Counted from the stretch's first letter, positions 1 through 8,722 are shown. The stretch is DNA of 64,000 nt from Nocardia cyriacigeorgica (GCF_005863245.1 NZ_VBUT01000002.1:558001-622000), one strand, 5' to 3'. Notes: generated by a model from the letters alone, not told the origin. A program made the numbers and translations.

Positions 1-397
1 CACGTCGACCGAGGGCGCGGAGTCGGGCGTCGAGGTAGACCTGGGCAACGACGCGAAGCTGGGCAAGGGCGCGAAGCCGGGCAACGATGCGAAGCCGGGC
101 AAGGGCGCGGAGTCCGACGATGATGCCGGGTCGGATGAGAATGCCGGGTCGGGCGATAGCGCGGAGTCGGGCGAGAGCGCTGAGGCCGACGATGATGCCG
201 GGTCGGATGAGAATGCCGGGTCGGGCGATAGCGCGGAGTCGGGCGAGAGCGCTGAGGCCGGCAACGACGCGACTCTCGCCGAAGACGCCGAGTCAGGCAC
301 GGGCTCGGGTCCCGAGGAGGTCGAGTCGACCGACGATGCCGGGGCAGACGAGGACGCGAAGTCCAGCCGGGCTGCCGGCGCCAAGAAGGGCGGCTGA
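1..397 (+). CDS. lgt: C-terminal acidic repeat tail of a truncated protein, probably prolipoprotein diacylglyceryl transferase
   Basis: The open frame enters from the left edge and ends at the TGA at 395-397, so only about 131 C-terminal residues are visible. They are low complexity (Gly, Ala, Ser, Asp, Glu) and end in a small basic patch, GAKKGG. No catalytic part is seen. The name rests on context: in mycobacteria lgt lies just upstream of pyk and tesB, and actinobacterial Lgt proteins often carry long acidic C-terminal extensions beyond the membrane domain. Lgt transfers diacylglyceryl to the lipobox cysteine of prolipoproteins. Another acidic-tailed protein cannot be excluded. Confidence 0.55.
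   Translation, partial: TSTEGAESGVEVDLGNDAKLGKGAKPGNDAKPGKGAESDDDAGSDENAGSGDSAESGESAEADDDAGSDENAGSGDSAESGESAEAGNDATLAEDAESGTGSGPEEVESTDDAGADEDAKSSRAAGAKKGG
116..259 (+). repeat. Perfect 72-bp tandem duplication inside the acidic tail
   Basis: Positions 116-187 and 188-259 are identical, 24 codons each, and in frame. Each unit begins with Asp-Asp-Asp-Ala-Gly-Ser and ends with Ser-Ala-Glu-Ala. The absence of any third-position difference points to a recent duplication by slippage or unequal crossing-over. Confidence 0.95.
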
Positions 398-423
398 TCG
401 GCCCCCGGCCACCGGCACTGTTC

Positions 424-495
424 GCCCACCTCTGAGCGACAATATTTGCCCACCTCTGAGCGACAACCCGGGAGCGTTGTCGCTCGGAGGTGGGC
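424..495. repeat. Direct repeat plus long hairpin downstream of the Lgt-like frame
   Basis: GCCCACCTCTGAGCGACAAC occurs at 448-467, with a 19/20 copy at 424-443. The second copy is followed after an 8-nt loop by its inverted partner at 476-495, giving a 20-bp stem with a single T:G wobble. The first copy can compete for the same right arm. It could act as a terminator or mRNA-stabilising hairpin, or be a mobile REP-like palindrome. No U-tract follows. Confidence 0.75.
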
Positions 496-643
496 GCGAG
501 GTTATCGCCGTCTCGCGTAGCGCGCTTTCCGGGCGACAGCGATGCCGCCGCCCGACACAATGGTCGGTAGACCGCGCGGGCCGCAGTGGGCGAGCTCGGG
601 TATCGGGCAGCGGCACGAGCGCCCGGAGGACAGGAGGACGCGA

Positions 644-1255
644 GTGGCCGAGAATAGTCCGAATTCGCTGGGCGCCGGTGGCCCGCGGTACGGGCCGCCC
701 GGCACCGGGCCGAGTCTGCGCAAGGCCACCGATCCGCCCGCGCAGTCGCATCCGGGCGATCAGGCCTACCCTGCCGACGGTGGTCCCGCTCGCCCAGGAA
801 CCGGCCCACAGCGACCCGCCGGACCGCAACACACCGCAGCTTTCCCACCCATGGCGGGTGTGATGTATCCGTCGATGCCGCCGGGGATGACCGGTCCGCT
901 GCCTCCCGGCGGGTTCGTGATGTCGATCGGCGATATCGGCATCTCCGAGGATTCGATCACCACTCCGGCGGGCACGATGCCCCTGCGGGGCGCGGTCTGG
1001 ACGATCACCGATATGTCGCAGACCTCGGAGAAGATTCCCACCTACGCGGTGGTGCTGGCGATCCTGTTGTTCCCGGTGTGCTTCCTCGGCCTGCTGTTTC
1101 TGCTGGTCAAGGAGAAGACGACGGTCGGCTACGTGCAGGTGACCGTGACCAGCGAGGGCCGCTACCACTCCACGATGATCCCGGCACAGAATCAGCAGAC
1201 CTTCCCGATGCTGCTGCATCAGGTGAACTACGCGCGTTCACTCAGCGCCCGGTGA
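644..1255 (+). CDS. Small single-pass membrane protein with Pro-rich N-terminus
   Basis: About 203 aa. The GTG at 644 is chosen because AGGAGGAC lies about 8 nt upstream; an ATG at 542 has no such site. The first ~90 residues are Pro/Gly-rich and probably disordered. One hydrophobic segment (VVLAILLFPVCFLGLLFLLV) lies near residues 145-170, followed by a short, probably extracytoplasmic or cytoplasmic beta-rich tail. It sits between the Lgt-like gene and pyk, where M. tuberculosis has small conserved membrane proteins. No enzymatic motif was seen and the function is unknown. Confidence 0.75.
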   Translation: MAENSPNSLGAGGPRYGPPGTGPSLRKATDPPAQSHPGDQAYPADGGPARPGTGPQRPAGPQHTAAFPPMAGVMYPSMPPGMTGPLPPGGFVMSIGDIGISEDSITTPAGTMPLRGAVWTITDMSQTSEKIPTYAVVLAILLFPVCFLGLLFLLVKEKTTVGYVQVTVTSEGRYHSTMIPAQNQQTFPMLLHQVNYARSLSAR

Positions 1256-1331
1256 GCGCAGGCGCGCCCGTCAGGGCGACTCGGCCCGGCCACGACGCGA
1301 CCCACACCGCGGTCGGGACTAGGCTCTACTC

Positions 1332-2750
1332 GTGATGCGACGGACGAAGATTGTGTGCACCCTCGGACCGGCCACTGCCACCGAGGACCGTATTCGAGAA
1401 CTCGTCGAGAGCGGTATGGACGTGGCGCGGCTGAATTTCAGCCACGGTGAGCACTCCGACCATGCCGACAACTACAAGAAGGTGCGGCAGGCCGCCGACC
1501 ACGTCGGCCGCGCCGTCGGCATTCTCGCCGATCTACAAGGCCCCAAGATCCGCCTCGGCCGCTTCATCGAAGGCCGGACGGTCTGGGCGACGGGCGAAGA
1601 GGTGCGCATCACCGTCGACGACGTCGATGGCACCCACGACCGCGTCTCGACCACCTACAAAGAACTCGCCGCCGACGCCAAGCCCGGTGACCGCCTGCTC
1701 GTCGACGACGGCAAGGTCGGGCTGACCGTCACCGCCGTCGACGGCAACGACGTGGTGTGCCGGGTCACCGAGGGCGGCCCGGTCAGCAACAACAAGGGCG
1801 TATCGCTGCCCGGCATGGACGTGTCGGTGCCCGCCCTGTCCGACAAGGACATCGAGGACCTGGAATTCGCCCTGAAACTGGGCGTCGACTTCATCGCGTT
1901 GTCCTTCGTGCGTTCGCCCTCGGATGTCGAGCTGGTGCACGACGTGATGGACCGCGTCGGCCGCCGCGTCCCGGTGATCGGCAAGCTGGAGAAGCCCGAG
2001 GCCATCGACAATCTCGAGGCCGTCGTGCTCGCCTTCGACGCGGTCATGGTCGCGCGCGGCGATCTCGGCGTGGAGCTGCCGCTCGAGCAGGTGCCGATCG
2101 TGCAGAAGCGCGCCATCCAGATGGCGCGGGAGAACGCCAAACCCGTCATCGTGGCGACCCAGATGCTGGAGTCGATGATCGAGAACTCCCGGCCCACCCG
2201 GGCCGAGGCCTCCGATGTCGCGAACGCGGTGCTCGACGGCGCGGACGCGGTGATGCTGTCCGGTGAGACCTCGGTCGGCGCCTACCCGATCGAGACGGTG
2301 CGCACCATGGCGCGCATCGTGCACGCGGTGGAGACCGAATCCACCCGGGTGCCGCCGCTGACGCATGTGCCGCGCACCAAGCGTGGCGTCATCTCCTACG
2401 CCGCCCGCGATATCGGTGAGCGGCTCAACGCCAAGGCGCTGGTGGCGTTCACCCAGTCCGGTGACACGGTGCGCAGGCTGGCCCGGCTGCACACCCCGCT
2501 GCCGCTGCTGGCGTTCACCCCGCTGCCGGAGGTGCGCAGCCAGCTGGCCTTGACGTGGGGCACCGAAACGTTCATCGTGCCTACGGTGGACAGCACCGAC
2601 GCCATGATCAAGCAGGTCGATCAGGCGCTGCTGAGCATGAACCGGTACCAGAAGGGCGACCTCGTCGTCATCGTGGCCGGCTCCCCGCCCGGTACCGTCG
2701 GTTCCACCAACCTGATCCACGTGCACCGTATCGGTGAGGAGGACCATTAG
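1332..2750 (+). CDS. pyk: Pyruvate kinase
   Basis: Converts phosphoenolpyruvate and ADP to pyruvate and ATP, the last step of glycolysis; cytosolic. The product is 472 aa, the family's usual length. It begins RRTKIVCTLGPAT and carries the catalytic lysine region IGKLEKPEAIDN and the C-terminal signature VMLSGETSVGAYP. The GTG at 1332, directly before an ATG at 1335, gives the same N-terminal length as the mycobacterial enzyme as recalled. The tesB ribosome binding site lies within its last codons, so the two genes are probably co-transcribed. Confidence 0.97.
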   Translation: MMRRTKIVCTLGPATATEDRIRELVESGMDVARLNFSHGEHSDHADNYKKVRQAADHVGRAVGILADLQGPKIRLGRFIEGRTVWATGEEVRITVDDVDGTHDRVSTTYKELAADAKPGDRLLVDDGKVGLTVTAVDGNDVVCRVTEGGPVSNNKGVSLPGMDVSVPALSDKDIEDLEFALKLGVDFIALSFVRSPSDVELVHDVMDRVGRRVPVIGKLEKPEAIDNLEAVVLAFDAVMVARGDLGVELPLEQVPIVQKRAIQMARENAKPVIVATQMLESMIENSRPTRAEASDVANAVLDGADAVMLSGETSVGAYPIETVRTMARIVHAVETESTRVPPLTHVPRTKRGVISYAARDIGERLNAKALVAFTQSGDTVRRLARLHTPLPLLAFTPLPEVRSQLALTWGTETFIVPTVDSTDAMIKQVDQALLSMNRYQKGDLVVIVAGSPPGTVGSTNLIHVHRIGEEDH

Positions 2751-2751
2751 A

Positions 2752-3660
2752 GTGAGCGTTTCGCTTGACGACTCCGTCGGCGTCGATGTGACGCGGGCGC
2801 AGCGTACCGATCTGGACGTACTGCTGGATCTGCTGGATCTGGAACAGATGGACGAGGACGTGTTCGTCGGCCAGCACCCGGAGAAGGTGTGGAGCCGCAC
2901 GTTCGGCGGGCAGCTGGTGTCGCAAGCGATCATGGCCGCGGGCCGGACGGTCGGCGACCGTCCGGTGCACGCGGTGAACGCGCATTTCGTGCGCGGCGGC
3001 GATGTGAAGAAGCCGATCGAGTACCGGGTGGACCGGCACCGCGACGGGCGTTCCTTCGCCAACCGGACCGTCACCGCGAGCCAGGACGGTCAGGAACTGT
3101 TCGTCATGCTGGCCGCCTTCCAGGACTGGGGCAAGGGTCTCGAGCATGCCCATGAGCAGCCCGTGGTCCCGGATCCGGAGACGTTGCCGCGGGTGGAGGA
3201 GAGCTTCGAAGGCTTGGAGGACAAGCTGGAGATGTTCGTCAACGCCCCGCATCCGATCGATATGCGCTACACCAACGATCCGGCCTGGATCCTCAAGGGC
3301 ACCGGTGAGCGGCTCAACCACAACCGGGTCTGGATGCGCGCCGACGGCACCCTGCCCGACGATCCGCTGATCCACGTGGCGACCCTCGGCTACTCCTCCG
3401 ACACCACGGTGCTGGATTCGATCATCACCACCCACGGCCTGTCCTGGGGCCTGGACCGCATCGTCGCGGCCACGGTGAATCATTCCATCTGGTTCCACCG
3501 TCCGTTCCGGTTCGACGAGTGGGCGCTCTACGCCACCGAATCCCCGGTCGCGGCGGGTTCGCGTGGCCTGGCCACCGGCCGTTTCTACTCCCGCAGCGGC
3601 GAGCTGCTGGCCACCACGGTGCAGGAAGGGCTCATCCGCCACTTCCCGTCCCGCCGCTAA
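2752..3660 (+). CDS. tesB: Acyl-CoA thioesterase II
   Basis: Hydrolyses medium- and long-chain acyl-CoA to free fatty acid and CoA. The product is 302 aa with the double hot-dog architecture of TesB: an N-terminal half with RTFGGQLVSQA and a C-terminal half with ATLGYSSD (the catalytic Asp region), WFHRPFRFDEW and TTVQEGLIR (the Gln region). The GTG at 2752 follows GAGGAGGAC by about 8 nt; the frame is also open upstream inside pyk but has no comparable site. It starts one base after the pyk stop, the same order as pykA-tesB1 in M. tuberculosis. Confidence 0.95.
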   Translation: MSVSLDDSVGVDVTRAQRTDLDVLLDLLDLEQMDEDVFVGQHPEKVWSRTFGGQLVSQAIMAAGRTVGDRPVHAVNAHFVRGGDVKKPIEYRVDRHRDGRSFANRTVTASQDGQELFVMLAAFQDWGKGLEHAHEQPVVPDPETLPRVEESFEGLEDKLEMFVNAPHPIDMRYTNDPAWILKGTGERLNHNRVWMRADGTLPDDPLIHVATLGYSSDTTVLDSIITTHGLSWGLDRIVAATVNHSIWFHRPFRFDEWALYATESPVAAGSRGLATGRFYSRSGELLATTVQEGLIRHFPSRR

Positions 3661-3669
3661 ACCCTGCCC

Positions 3670-3700
3670 GGCAGGCACCTCGAGGTTCCGGGTGCCTGCC
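3670..3700. terminator. Hairpin terminator after tesB
   Basis: GGCAGGCACC (3670-3679) pairs perfectly with GGTGCCTGCC (3691-3700) around an 11-nt loop, ten bases after the tesB stop. No U-tract follows, which is common for actinobacterial terminators. It also faces the end of the convergent gene at 3760. Confidence 0.75.
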
Positions 3701-3759
3701 GCGCCACGGGTCAGAGGGGAAAAGAACGCGGTGCGACCGGGATTCGCGGCCCGGGCCGT

Positions 3760-4167
3760 TCAGATGCGTTCGATGGTGGGGTAGAGGTCCACGTCCGTGC
3801 GCTGATGGGCGCGCAGGGCGAGCGGGGTATCCGCAGCGGTGACCTGCGCGAGACCGGCCCGCAGCCGGTCCTGCAGCGCCACCATATCGGCGTCGGTCAA
3901 TTCGGCCGGGTCGCCGACCAGGCTGAGCGCGATTTCGTAGGTGCCGTGCCCTTCCGGCTGGATTCCGGAATGAGCTGTGCGCCAGCTGTTTTCGAATTCG
4001 AGGTGCAGGGGATCGTCCAGGGCGGCGGGCAGGGTGAACCGCCAGGCGAACACATCACGATCTTGTAGGTGATCGTCGAGCGCCGTTCGGACGGCCTCGA
4101 CGATGCGTTCGAGGTTTTCCGGTGTCACATAAACATGGAGCGAAACATCCGAAATGCGTTTCGGCAT
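3760..4167 (-). CDS. Hypothetical protein, 135 aa
   Basis: Soluble 135-aa protein with no signal peptide or membrane segment. The start MPKRISDVSLHVYVTPENLE and the spaced helices suggest a small alpha/beta fold, but no family is recognised. An AGGAA lies just upstream of the ATG at 4167. It is convergent with tesB and lies upstream, on the opposite strand, of nothing obviously related; the phosphatase gene behind it is on the same strand 96 bp away. Confidence 0.7.
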   Translation of the reverse strand: MPKRISDVSLHVYVTPENLERIVEAVRTALDDHLQDRDVFAWRFTLPAALDDPLHLEFENSWRTAHSGIQPEGHGTYEIALSLVGDPAELTDADMVALQDRLRAGLAQVTAADTPLALRAHQRTDVDLYPTIERI

Positions 4168-4263
4168 GTCTGATTCCTGTCGTGTGTGCGGAGGGCGCCA
4201 CCGGGTCGAAACGTCGACGGCGGAGGTCTTTTCGCGGGAGTGTAGTCCGTTACCGCGCGGACG

Positions 4264-4890
4264 TCAGGCATACCAGCCCGTGCGCTGAGCGGCCAGGAAT
4301 GTGGCCAGCGGGGCGGGGCCGTGCGCCGGTTGCAGAACCAGCCCCGACTGCTCGTCGTCGCCGGGCCGTGGTTGGCCGGTGTCGAGGGCGAGCAGCAGCG
4401 GCAGCAGGGCCTCGGCGATCCGGTCGCCGACGGCGCAGTAGGCGGGTTCGGACAGCCCAACCGGATCGGCGATGTTCTCCCGGCCCACCAGCGAAAGATC
4501 ATTGCGGGCCTGATGCAGTTCGGCGACGGTGCACGCACCGGTGACCTTGGCGATCCGGTGCGCCTCGAGCAGCGTGAAGGTGCGCGCCGCGGCCCCGAAA
4601 GCCATGGCGGCGGCCTGGTCTCGGATCTGTTCGGTCATGGCCAGCACCAGATCGGCGCGGTCGATGTGCTCGGGTTTGAGTTTGCGGGCCCGGAAGTTGT
4701 CCGGGTCGGCGCCGAGACCGGCGATGGTCTGCGCGGCCAGCGGTTCGACCGGGAATCCGACCAGCGCGCGCGTTCCCGCGCTTTCGGCGGTGAGCCCGGT
4801 GAGGCCGTGTTCGATCGCGATGGCGCGAGCGAGCCGTTCGGCGATCACCGAACGGCACACATTGCCATTGCAAACGAACAGGACGTGCAT
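4264..4890 (-). CDS. Low-molecular-weight protein tyrosine phosphatase family
   Basis: The 208-aa product begins MHVLFVCNGNVCRS, which holds the CX5R phosphate-binding loop (Cys7, Arg13). The NIADPVG segment near residue 150 fits the loop that carries the general-acid Asp. The ATG at 4890 is chosen because the P-loop then begins at residue 7, as is usual; 26 more upstream residues are open but look non-coding. The protein is longer than classical family members (about 150-160 aa), with an extra C-terminal extension. The substrate is unknown; relatives act on tyrosine-phosphorylated proteins or, less often, arsenate. Confidence 0.88.
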   Translation of the reverse strand: MHVLFVCNGNVCRSVIAERLARAIAIEHGLTGLTAESAGTRALVGFPVEPLAAQTIAGLGADPDNFRARKLKPEHIDRADLVLAMTEQIRDQAAAMAFGAAARTFTLLEAHRIAKVTGACTVAELHQARNDLSLVGRENIADPVGLSEPAYCAVGDRIAEALLPLLLALDTGQPRPGDDEQSGLVLQPAHGPAPLATFLAAQRTGWYA

Positions 4891-5059
4891 GCGGATACGG
4901 TAAATCCCCCGATTACCGACCAGAAGTACGAAAAGCGCAATATCACACTCGCTCGGCCACATATTCATCTGCGCTTAGCGTCCCGTACACCATCGCCGCG
5001 CGATGTCGATTCGTGTTCGGGTGTGTCGCGAATATCGCGCAATGGTGGTGGTCGATTGC

Positions 5060-5575
5060 CTATCGTACGGAATCGCCGGGATAGTAATCGGTTTCGGTTA
5101 CCACGGGTGGGTAGGCGGCGGGTTCGCCGTGTACCCGGCCGCGGGTGGAGAACATGCGGCCCCGGCTGGCCTGGACGGGGGCGAACCGGGTGAGCCCGGT
5201 GGAGGTGCTCATATCGTCGTACATGGCGTCGATGCCGCCGCGCAGGAAGTAGGCCTCGTGCCAGAAGCCGGTGCCGCCGGAGTCCCGCAGGAATTGCTGC
5301 CACCAGTCGCGGTGCGGCGCCGATCGGGTCCACCGCTCCAGGCTGTCGAGGTCACGCCAGTACTGCCGCGCACCCCAGTGCGGCGGGAACAGTGACCAGA
5401 TGATGTCCTCGTGGGACAGCAGCCCGTCGGGCTGGTCCTGATGTGATCGATAGAGTTTCGGTCCCACCCCGAGCAGCCGCAGCATCCCGCGCGGCTTGCG
5501 CACCCGCATTCCCAGGTAGATCACCACGAGGTCCGGATACCCCGACAGATCCACCGTCGCCCTGTTCACCCGCAT
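5060..5575 (-). CDS. DUF4188 domain protein (monooxygenase-like fold)
   Basis: 171 aa from the ATG at 5575, which has GGAGGT 6 nt upstream; the frame extends 58 codons further but without a site. Family-like segments are DLVVIYLGMRVRKPRG near the N-terminus, QYWRDLDSLERW in the middle and FWHEAYFLRGG-DAMYDDM near the end, the pattern of DUF4188 proteins (ferredoxin-like, related to small heme or antibiotic monooxygenases). The function is unproven. It is divergent from the patatin gene across a 256-bp gap. Confidence 0.75.
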   Translation of the reverse strand: MRVNRATVDLSGYPDLVVIYLGMRVRKPRGMLRLLGVGPKLYRSHQDQPDGLLSHEDIIWSLFPPHWGARQYWRDLDSLERWTRSAPHRDWWQQFLRDSGGTGFWHEAYFLRGGIDAMYDDMSTSTGLTRFAPVQASRGRMFSTRGRVHGEPAAYPPVVTETDYYPGDSVR

Positions 5576-5765
5576 GCGTAACCTCCACGACGTCGTAGGG
5601 GGATACGCAGCGGGGCCGTGCGTGGTTCGAAACTCCCGGCTGACCCTTGCCACCGCCGTGGAACTGTCGAACATCGCGCCATCACCGCGACGAGCCCGCG
5701 CACCTCGGGGCGGCACCGTCCGCGGCGCCGGGAATCGTCGCGTGCTCATTGCCCGGCTCGCATAA

Positions 5766-5803
5766 ATGACATACGGTTCCGTTCATGACACACGGTTCCG
5801 TTC
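5766..5803. promoter_or_regulatory. Tandem 19-bp operator-like repeat
   Basis: Two adjacent 19-bp units (5766-5784 and 5785-5803) differ at one base. Each contains ACGGTTCCGT (5773-5782 and 5792-5801), an ACGG-N2-CCGT palindrome. The sites are 19 bp apart, so a dimeric regulator would bind one face about two helical turns apart. They lie just upstream of the patatin start at 5832 and in the gap to the divergent DUF4188 gene. Confidence 0.6.
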
Positions 5804-5831
5804 ACGACAGATCATTCCGCCGAGGCTGCCG

Positions 5832-6779
5832 ATGACGCGCCGTGGGCTCGCGCTCGGGTGCGGCGGGACCCTGGGATTCGCCTGGTCGGCCGCCGCACTC
5901 GAGGCCGTCGAACGCGGGCTCGGCTGGGATGCGCGCGAGGCCGTCGCCATCGTCGGCGCCTCGGCCGGCGCCGAGATGGGTGCGATGCTCGGCGCGGGGA
6001 TCAGCGTCCGCGAGATCAACGACGCCTCGGACGGCCGAGCCACCGACGCCCGGCTGCGCGATCATCTCGCCTACCACCCGGGAATGCTGCCGCCGCTGCC
6101 GTCCCCGCGCTGGCCTGGGCTCGGCATGACGGCCCGGCTCGTCACCGGGGATGCGGAACCGCTGGTGGCCGCGGCAGGCCTGCTGCCCCGCGGGCGCGGC
6201 GACGCGTCGTGGTTGCGCGCGCTCGGGGCGGCGCTGAGCAACGACGCCGGCTGGGTGGACCATCCGGCGCTGTGGATCGGCACCACCGATATGCGCACCG
6301 GCGAACGCGTCACCCTCGGCGCACCGGGCGCACCGTCGGCGTCGCTCGGTGATGCGATCGCCGCATCGTGGGCCATCCCCGGCTGGTTCCCGCCCGTCCG
6401 GATCGGCGGCCGCGACCTGATCGACGGCGGCACCTGCTCCACCGCGTCGGCGGATCTGCTGCTCGACGCCGACGTCGACGAGGTCGTCATCATCGCCCCG
6501 ATGACCTCGCACGGCGGCGCCCCCGCGCGCGGACTGTCCCGGCTGGAACGGCTCCTGCGGCACGCGATGACCCAGCGCCTGGACCGGGAGGTCGAACTAC
6601 TGCGCCGCGCGGGCATAGGCGTGATTCGCATCGAACCCACCCTCGGCGAGCTCGACGCCATGGGCCCCAACTTCATGGATATCCGCCGGCGCGAGGCGAC
6701 CCTGAGCGCCGCCCGCGCCGCCGTCCCGGCCACCGTGGCCGCCGCCCTTGCCGAACGACACCGCGGAATCACGGCGTGA
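5832..6779 (+). CDS. Patatin-like phospholipase
   Basis: 315-aa acyl hydrolase of the patatin family. From the ATG at 5832 the protein begins MTRRGLALGCGGTLGFAW (oxyanion glycine motif), has the nucleophile elbow GASAG with Ser44, and the catalytic DGG with Asp near residue 198, forming a Ser-Asp dyad. No signal peptide is seen, so it probably acts on intracellular or membrane lipids. The SDR gene follows after 19 bp and is likely co-transcribed. Tandem palindromes lie within the 70 bp upstream. Confidence 0.88.
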   Translation: MTRRGLALGCGGTLGFAWSAAALEAVERGLGWDAREAVAIVGASAGAEMGAMLGAGISVREINDASDGRATDARLRDHLAYHPGMLPPLPSPRWPGLGMTARLVTGDAEPLVAAAGLLPRGRGDASWLRALGAALSNDAGWVDHPALWIGTTDMRTGERVTLGAPGAPSASLGDAIAASWAIPGWFPPVRIGGRDLIDGGTCSTASADLLLDADVDEVVIIAPMTSHGGAPARGLSRLERLLRHAMTQRLDREVELLRRAGIGVIRIEPTLGELDAMGPNFMDIRRREATLSAARAAVPATVAAALAERHRGITA

Positions 6780-6798
6780 CCGCCCAGGAGATCTCAGC

Positions 6799-7644
6799 AT
6801 GAGCCGCTATCCCGCCATCGACCTCGACGGCGCTCTCGTCCTCATCACCGGCGCCGCCCGCGGCATCGGACTGGCGACCGCGAAGGCGTTCCGGGCCCGC
6901 GGCGCCCGGGTGGCGATCGGCGATATCGACGCCGACCTCGCTGGGCAGGCAGCCGCGCAACTCGGTGCCGGCGTGAGCGCGCACCACCTCGACGTCACGG
7001 ACCCGGATTCGTTCGCCGGCTTCGTCACCGCCGCCGAACAGTCACACGACCGGCCGATCGACATCCTGGTGAACAATGCGGGGATCATGCCGAACGGCGC
7101 CTTCCTGGAAGGTTCCGAGCGGATCGACCGGCGAATGATGGACATCAACGTCCACGGGGTCATCACCGGTATGCGCCTGGTGCTACCCGCCATGGTGGAG
7201 CGCGGCCGGGGCCACGTCGTCAATGTCGCGTCTCTGGCCGGAAAATTTCCGCTCAAGGGCTTGGCGGTCTACAACGCCAGCAAGTTCGCCGCGGTCGGCC
7301 TGACCGCGGCGGTGCGCCTGGAGATGGCCGATACCGGAGTCAGCGTGACCGCCGTCCTTCCCAGCGCCGTACGCACCGAGTTGAGCTCGGGCATCGACCT
7401 CGGGGTACTGCCGACGGTCGACCCCGAGGACATCGCCGCGGCGATCGTGGGATCGGTGAAGTCCCGCGCGGCGGAGATCGCGGTGCCGTCCTACGTCGGG
7501 CTCGCGACGAAAGCGGCCCCGTTCATCCCCGAGGGCATCTTCCTGACCGCCCGCCGCCTGCTGCACGACGACGCCGCCATCAACGGCGTCGACGACGAGG
7601 TCCGCCGCCGGTATCTCGACCGGCTCGACCGGCAGGCCGACTGA
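6799..7644 (+). CDS. Short-chain dehydrogenase/reductase
   Basis: 281-aa classical SDR with the cofactor motif TGAARGIG near residue 20, the NNAG motif and the active-site YNASK. Its neighbours and sequence give no substrate; such enzymes reduce or oxidise alcohols and ketones with NAD(P)H. The ATG at 6799 has AGGAG 8 nt upstream. It follows the patatin-like gene closely, suggesting that lipid release and carbonyl/alcohol conversion are linked. Confidence 0.88.
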   Translation: MSRYPAIDLDGALVLITGAARGIGLATAKAFRARGARVAIGDIDADLAGQAAAQLGAGVSAHHLDVTDPDSFAGFVTAAEQSHDRPIDILVNNAGIMPNGAFLEGSERIDRRMMDINVHGVITGMRLVLPAMVERGRGHVVNVASLAGKFPLKGLAVYNASKFAAVGLTAAVRLEMADTGVSVTAVLPSAVRTELSSGIDLGVLPTVDPEDIAAAIVGSVKSRAAEIAVPSYVGLATKAAPFIPEGIFLTARRLLHDDAAINGVDDEVRRRYLDRLDRQAD

Positions 7645-7713
7645 CGACGCGGCCGCACTCGGGCTGCGTGCTCGCGTTCCGGCCATGCGAGACAGCTACT
7701 TCCGCGACGCCGG

Positions 7714-8460
7714 TCACGGTGCGCTGAATTCGGCCGCGATGTCGCGGGCGGTCACCTTGGCGAGCTCGACGAAGAACGGGACCCGCTCGGGAATCATCAG
7801 ATCGGTCGCTCCGCGCAGTCCGAGCGCGAAGCGACAGCCGCCGGCCGGGTCCGGGATGGGCAGTCCGATGGTGCGGAAACCCGGGTCGAGTTCCTCGTCG
7901 TTGTAGGCGTAGCCGCGGGTACGGGTCAGGGCCAGTTCGGCGCGCAGTTCGGCGGGACCGGCCACCGAACGTTCGGTGCCCTCGTCGTAGGGGAGGGTGC
8001 TCAGGTCGTCGTCCCCGCTGTCCGACCAGGCCAGCAGCGCTTTGCCGAGGGCGCTGGCGTGCAGCGGCAGGCGCAGGCCCTGGAGTCGGTGTCCTTCGGA
8101 TTCACGCCACCGGCTGGTGCCGAGCAGGACCGCGTGGATGCCGTGGCGGGTGGCGATGGAGGCGCTGGCGCCGGTGGTGGTGGCGAGTTGTTCGAGTAGT
8201 GGCTCGGCCAGATAGATCCGGTGCTGCCGGTAGGCGATCTGCCCGTACTCGGCCAGCGTGCGGCCGATGCGATAGCGACTGGAGACGGGGTCCTTCTCCA
8301 GGAACCCCGCGTGCACGAGTGCGGTCAGCAGGCGATGGGTGGTGCTGACCGGAATGCCTTGGGCGCGTGCGACTTCGGAGACGCCGCGACTCTCGCCGCC
8401 GCGGAAGCAGTCCAGGACCGACAGCGCACGGGTGACGGTCTGCACACCGGAGGGTTCCAC
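7714..8460 (-). CDS. IclR-family transcriptional regulator
   Basis: 248 aa. The N-terminal winged helix-turn-helix (GVQTVTRALSVLDCF, then VSEVARAQGIPVSTTHRLL) is followed by the IclR effector domain with YNDEELDPGFRTIGLPIPD near the end. The GTG at 8460 gives the usual family length (about 250 aa); no strong ribosome binding site is visible. It is divergent from the organosulfur operon at 8723, so it is the likely local regulator. An IclR protein is unusual for sulfur-scavenging genes, which are more often under LysR control; it could sense the carbon skeleton. Confidence 0.88.
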   Translation of the reverse strand: MEPSGVQTVTRALSVLDCFRGGESRGVSEVARAQGIPVSTTHRLLTALVHAGFLEKDPVSSRYRIGRTLAEYGQIAYRQHRIYLAEPLLEQLATTTGASASIATRHGIHAVLLGTSRWRESEGHRLQGLRLPLHASALGKALLAWSDSGDDDLSTLPYDEGTERSVAGPAELRAELALTRTRGYAYNDEELDPGFRTIGLPIPDPAGGCRFALGLRGATDLMIPERVPFFVELAKVTARDIAAEFSAP

Positions 8461-8503
8461 GGACCGACGGTAACACAGGCGAGCCTGGCGACGGCAGGAC
8501 TGC

Positions 8504-8589
8504 TTTCCGATATATGGAAAACATTGGGGGCATTGACGTCGGAGATCCAGTCCGCGGCTCGGTGAAGGTAAGGAATATCGCGCTATTCC
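8504..8589. promoter_or_regulatory. Candidate IclR sites in the divergent promoter region
   Basis: Two inverted repeats lie between the IclR gene and the ABC operon: TTTCC-N7-GGAAA at 8504-8520 and GGAATA-N6-TATTCC at 8572-8589. Both resemble the short AT-containing dyads bound by IclR regulators. They are assigned from position and symmetry only. Confidence 0.45.
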
Positions 8590-8722
8590 GCACGAACCAC
8601 GGCAATCGGCGAATGTCAACCTTTCCGATCTTCGGCAAGGATTACCTGTCGGGCGACGCGGTGATCTCCCTACTCTTCGAGGGCATTCGCTCGACCACGT
8701 CCCCGAACAGGAGCCACCCACG

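Noticed and set aside
1533..3074. 513-codon minus-strand frame across pyk and tesB
   Set aside because: Antisense shadow; both plus-strand genes have clear motifs.
4129..4155. TGTCACA near 4129
   Set aside because: Lies inside a minus-strand gene and the -10 position is CATC with no plus-strand gene downstream.
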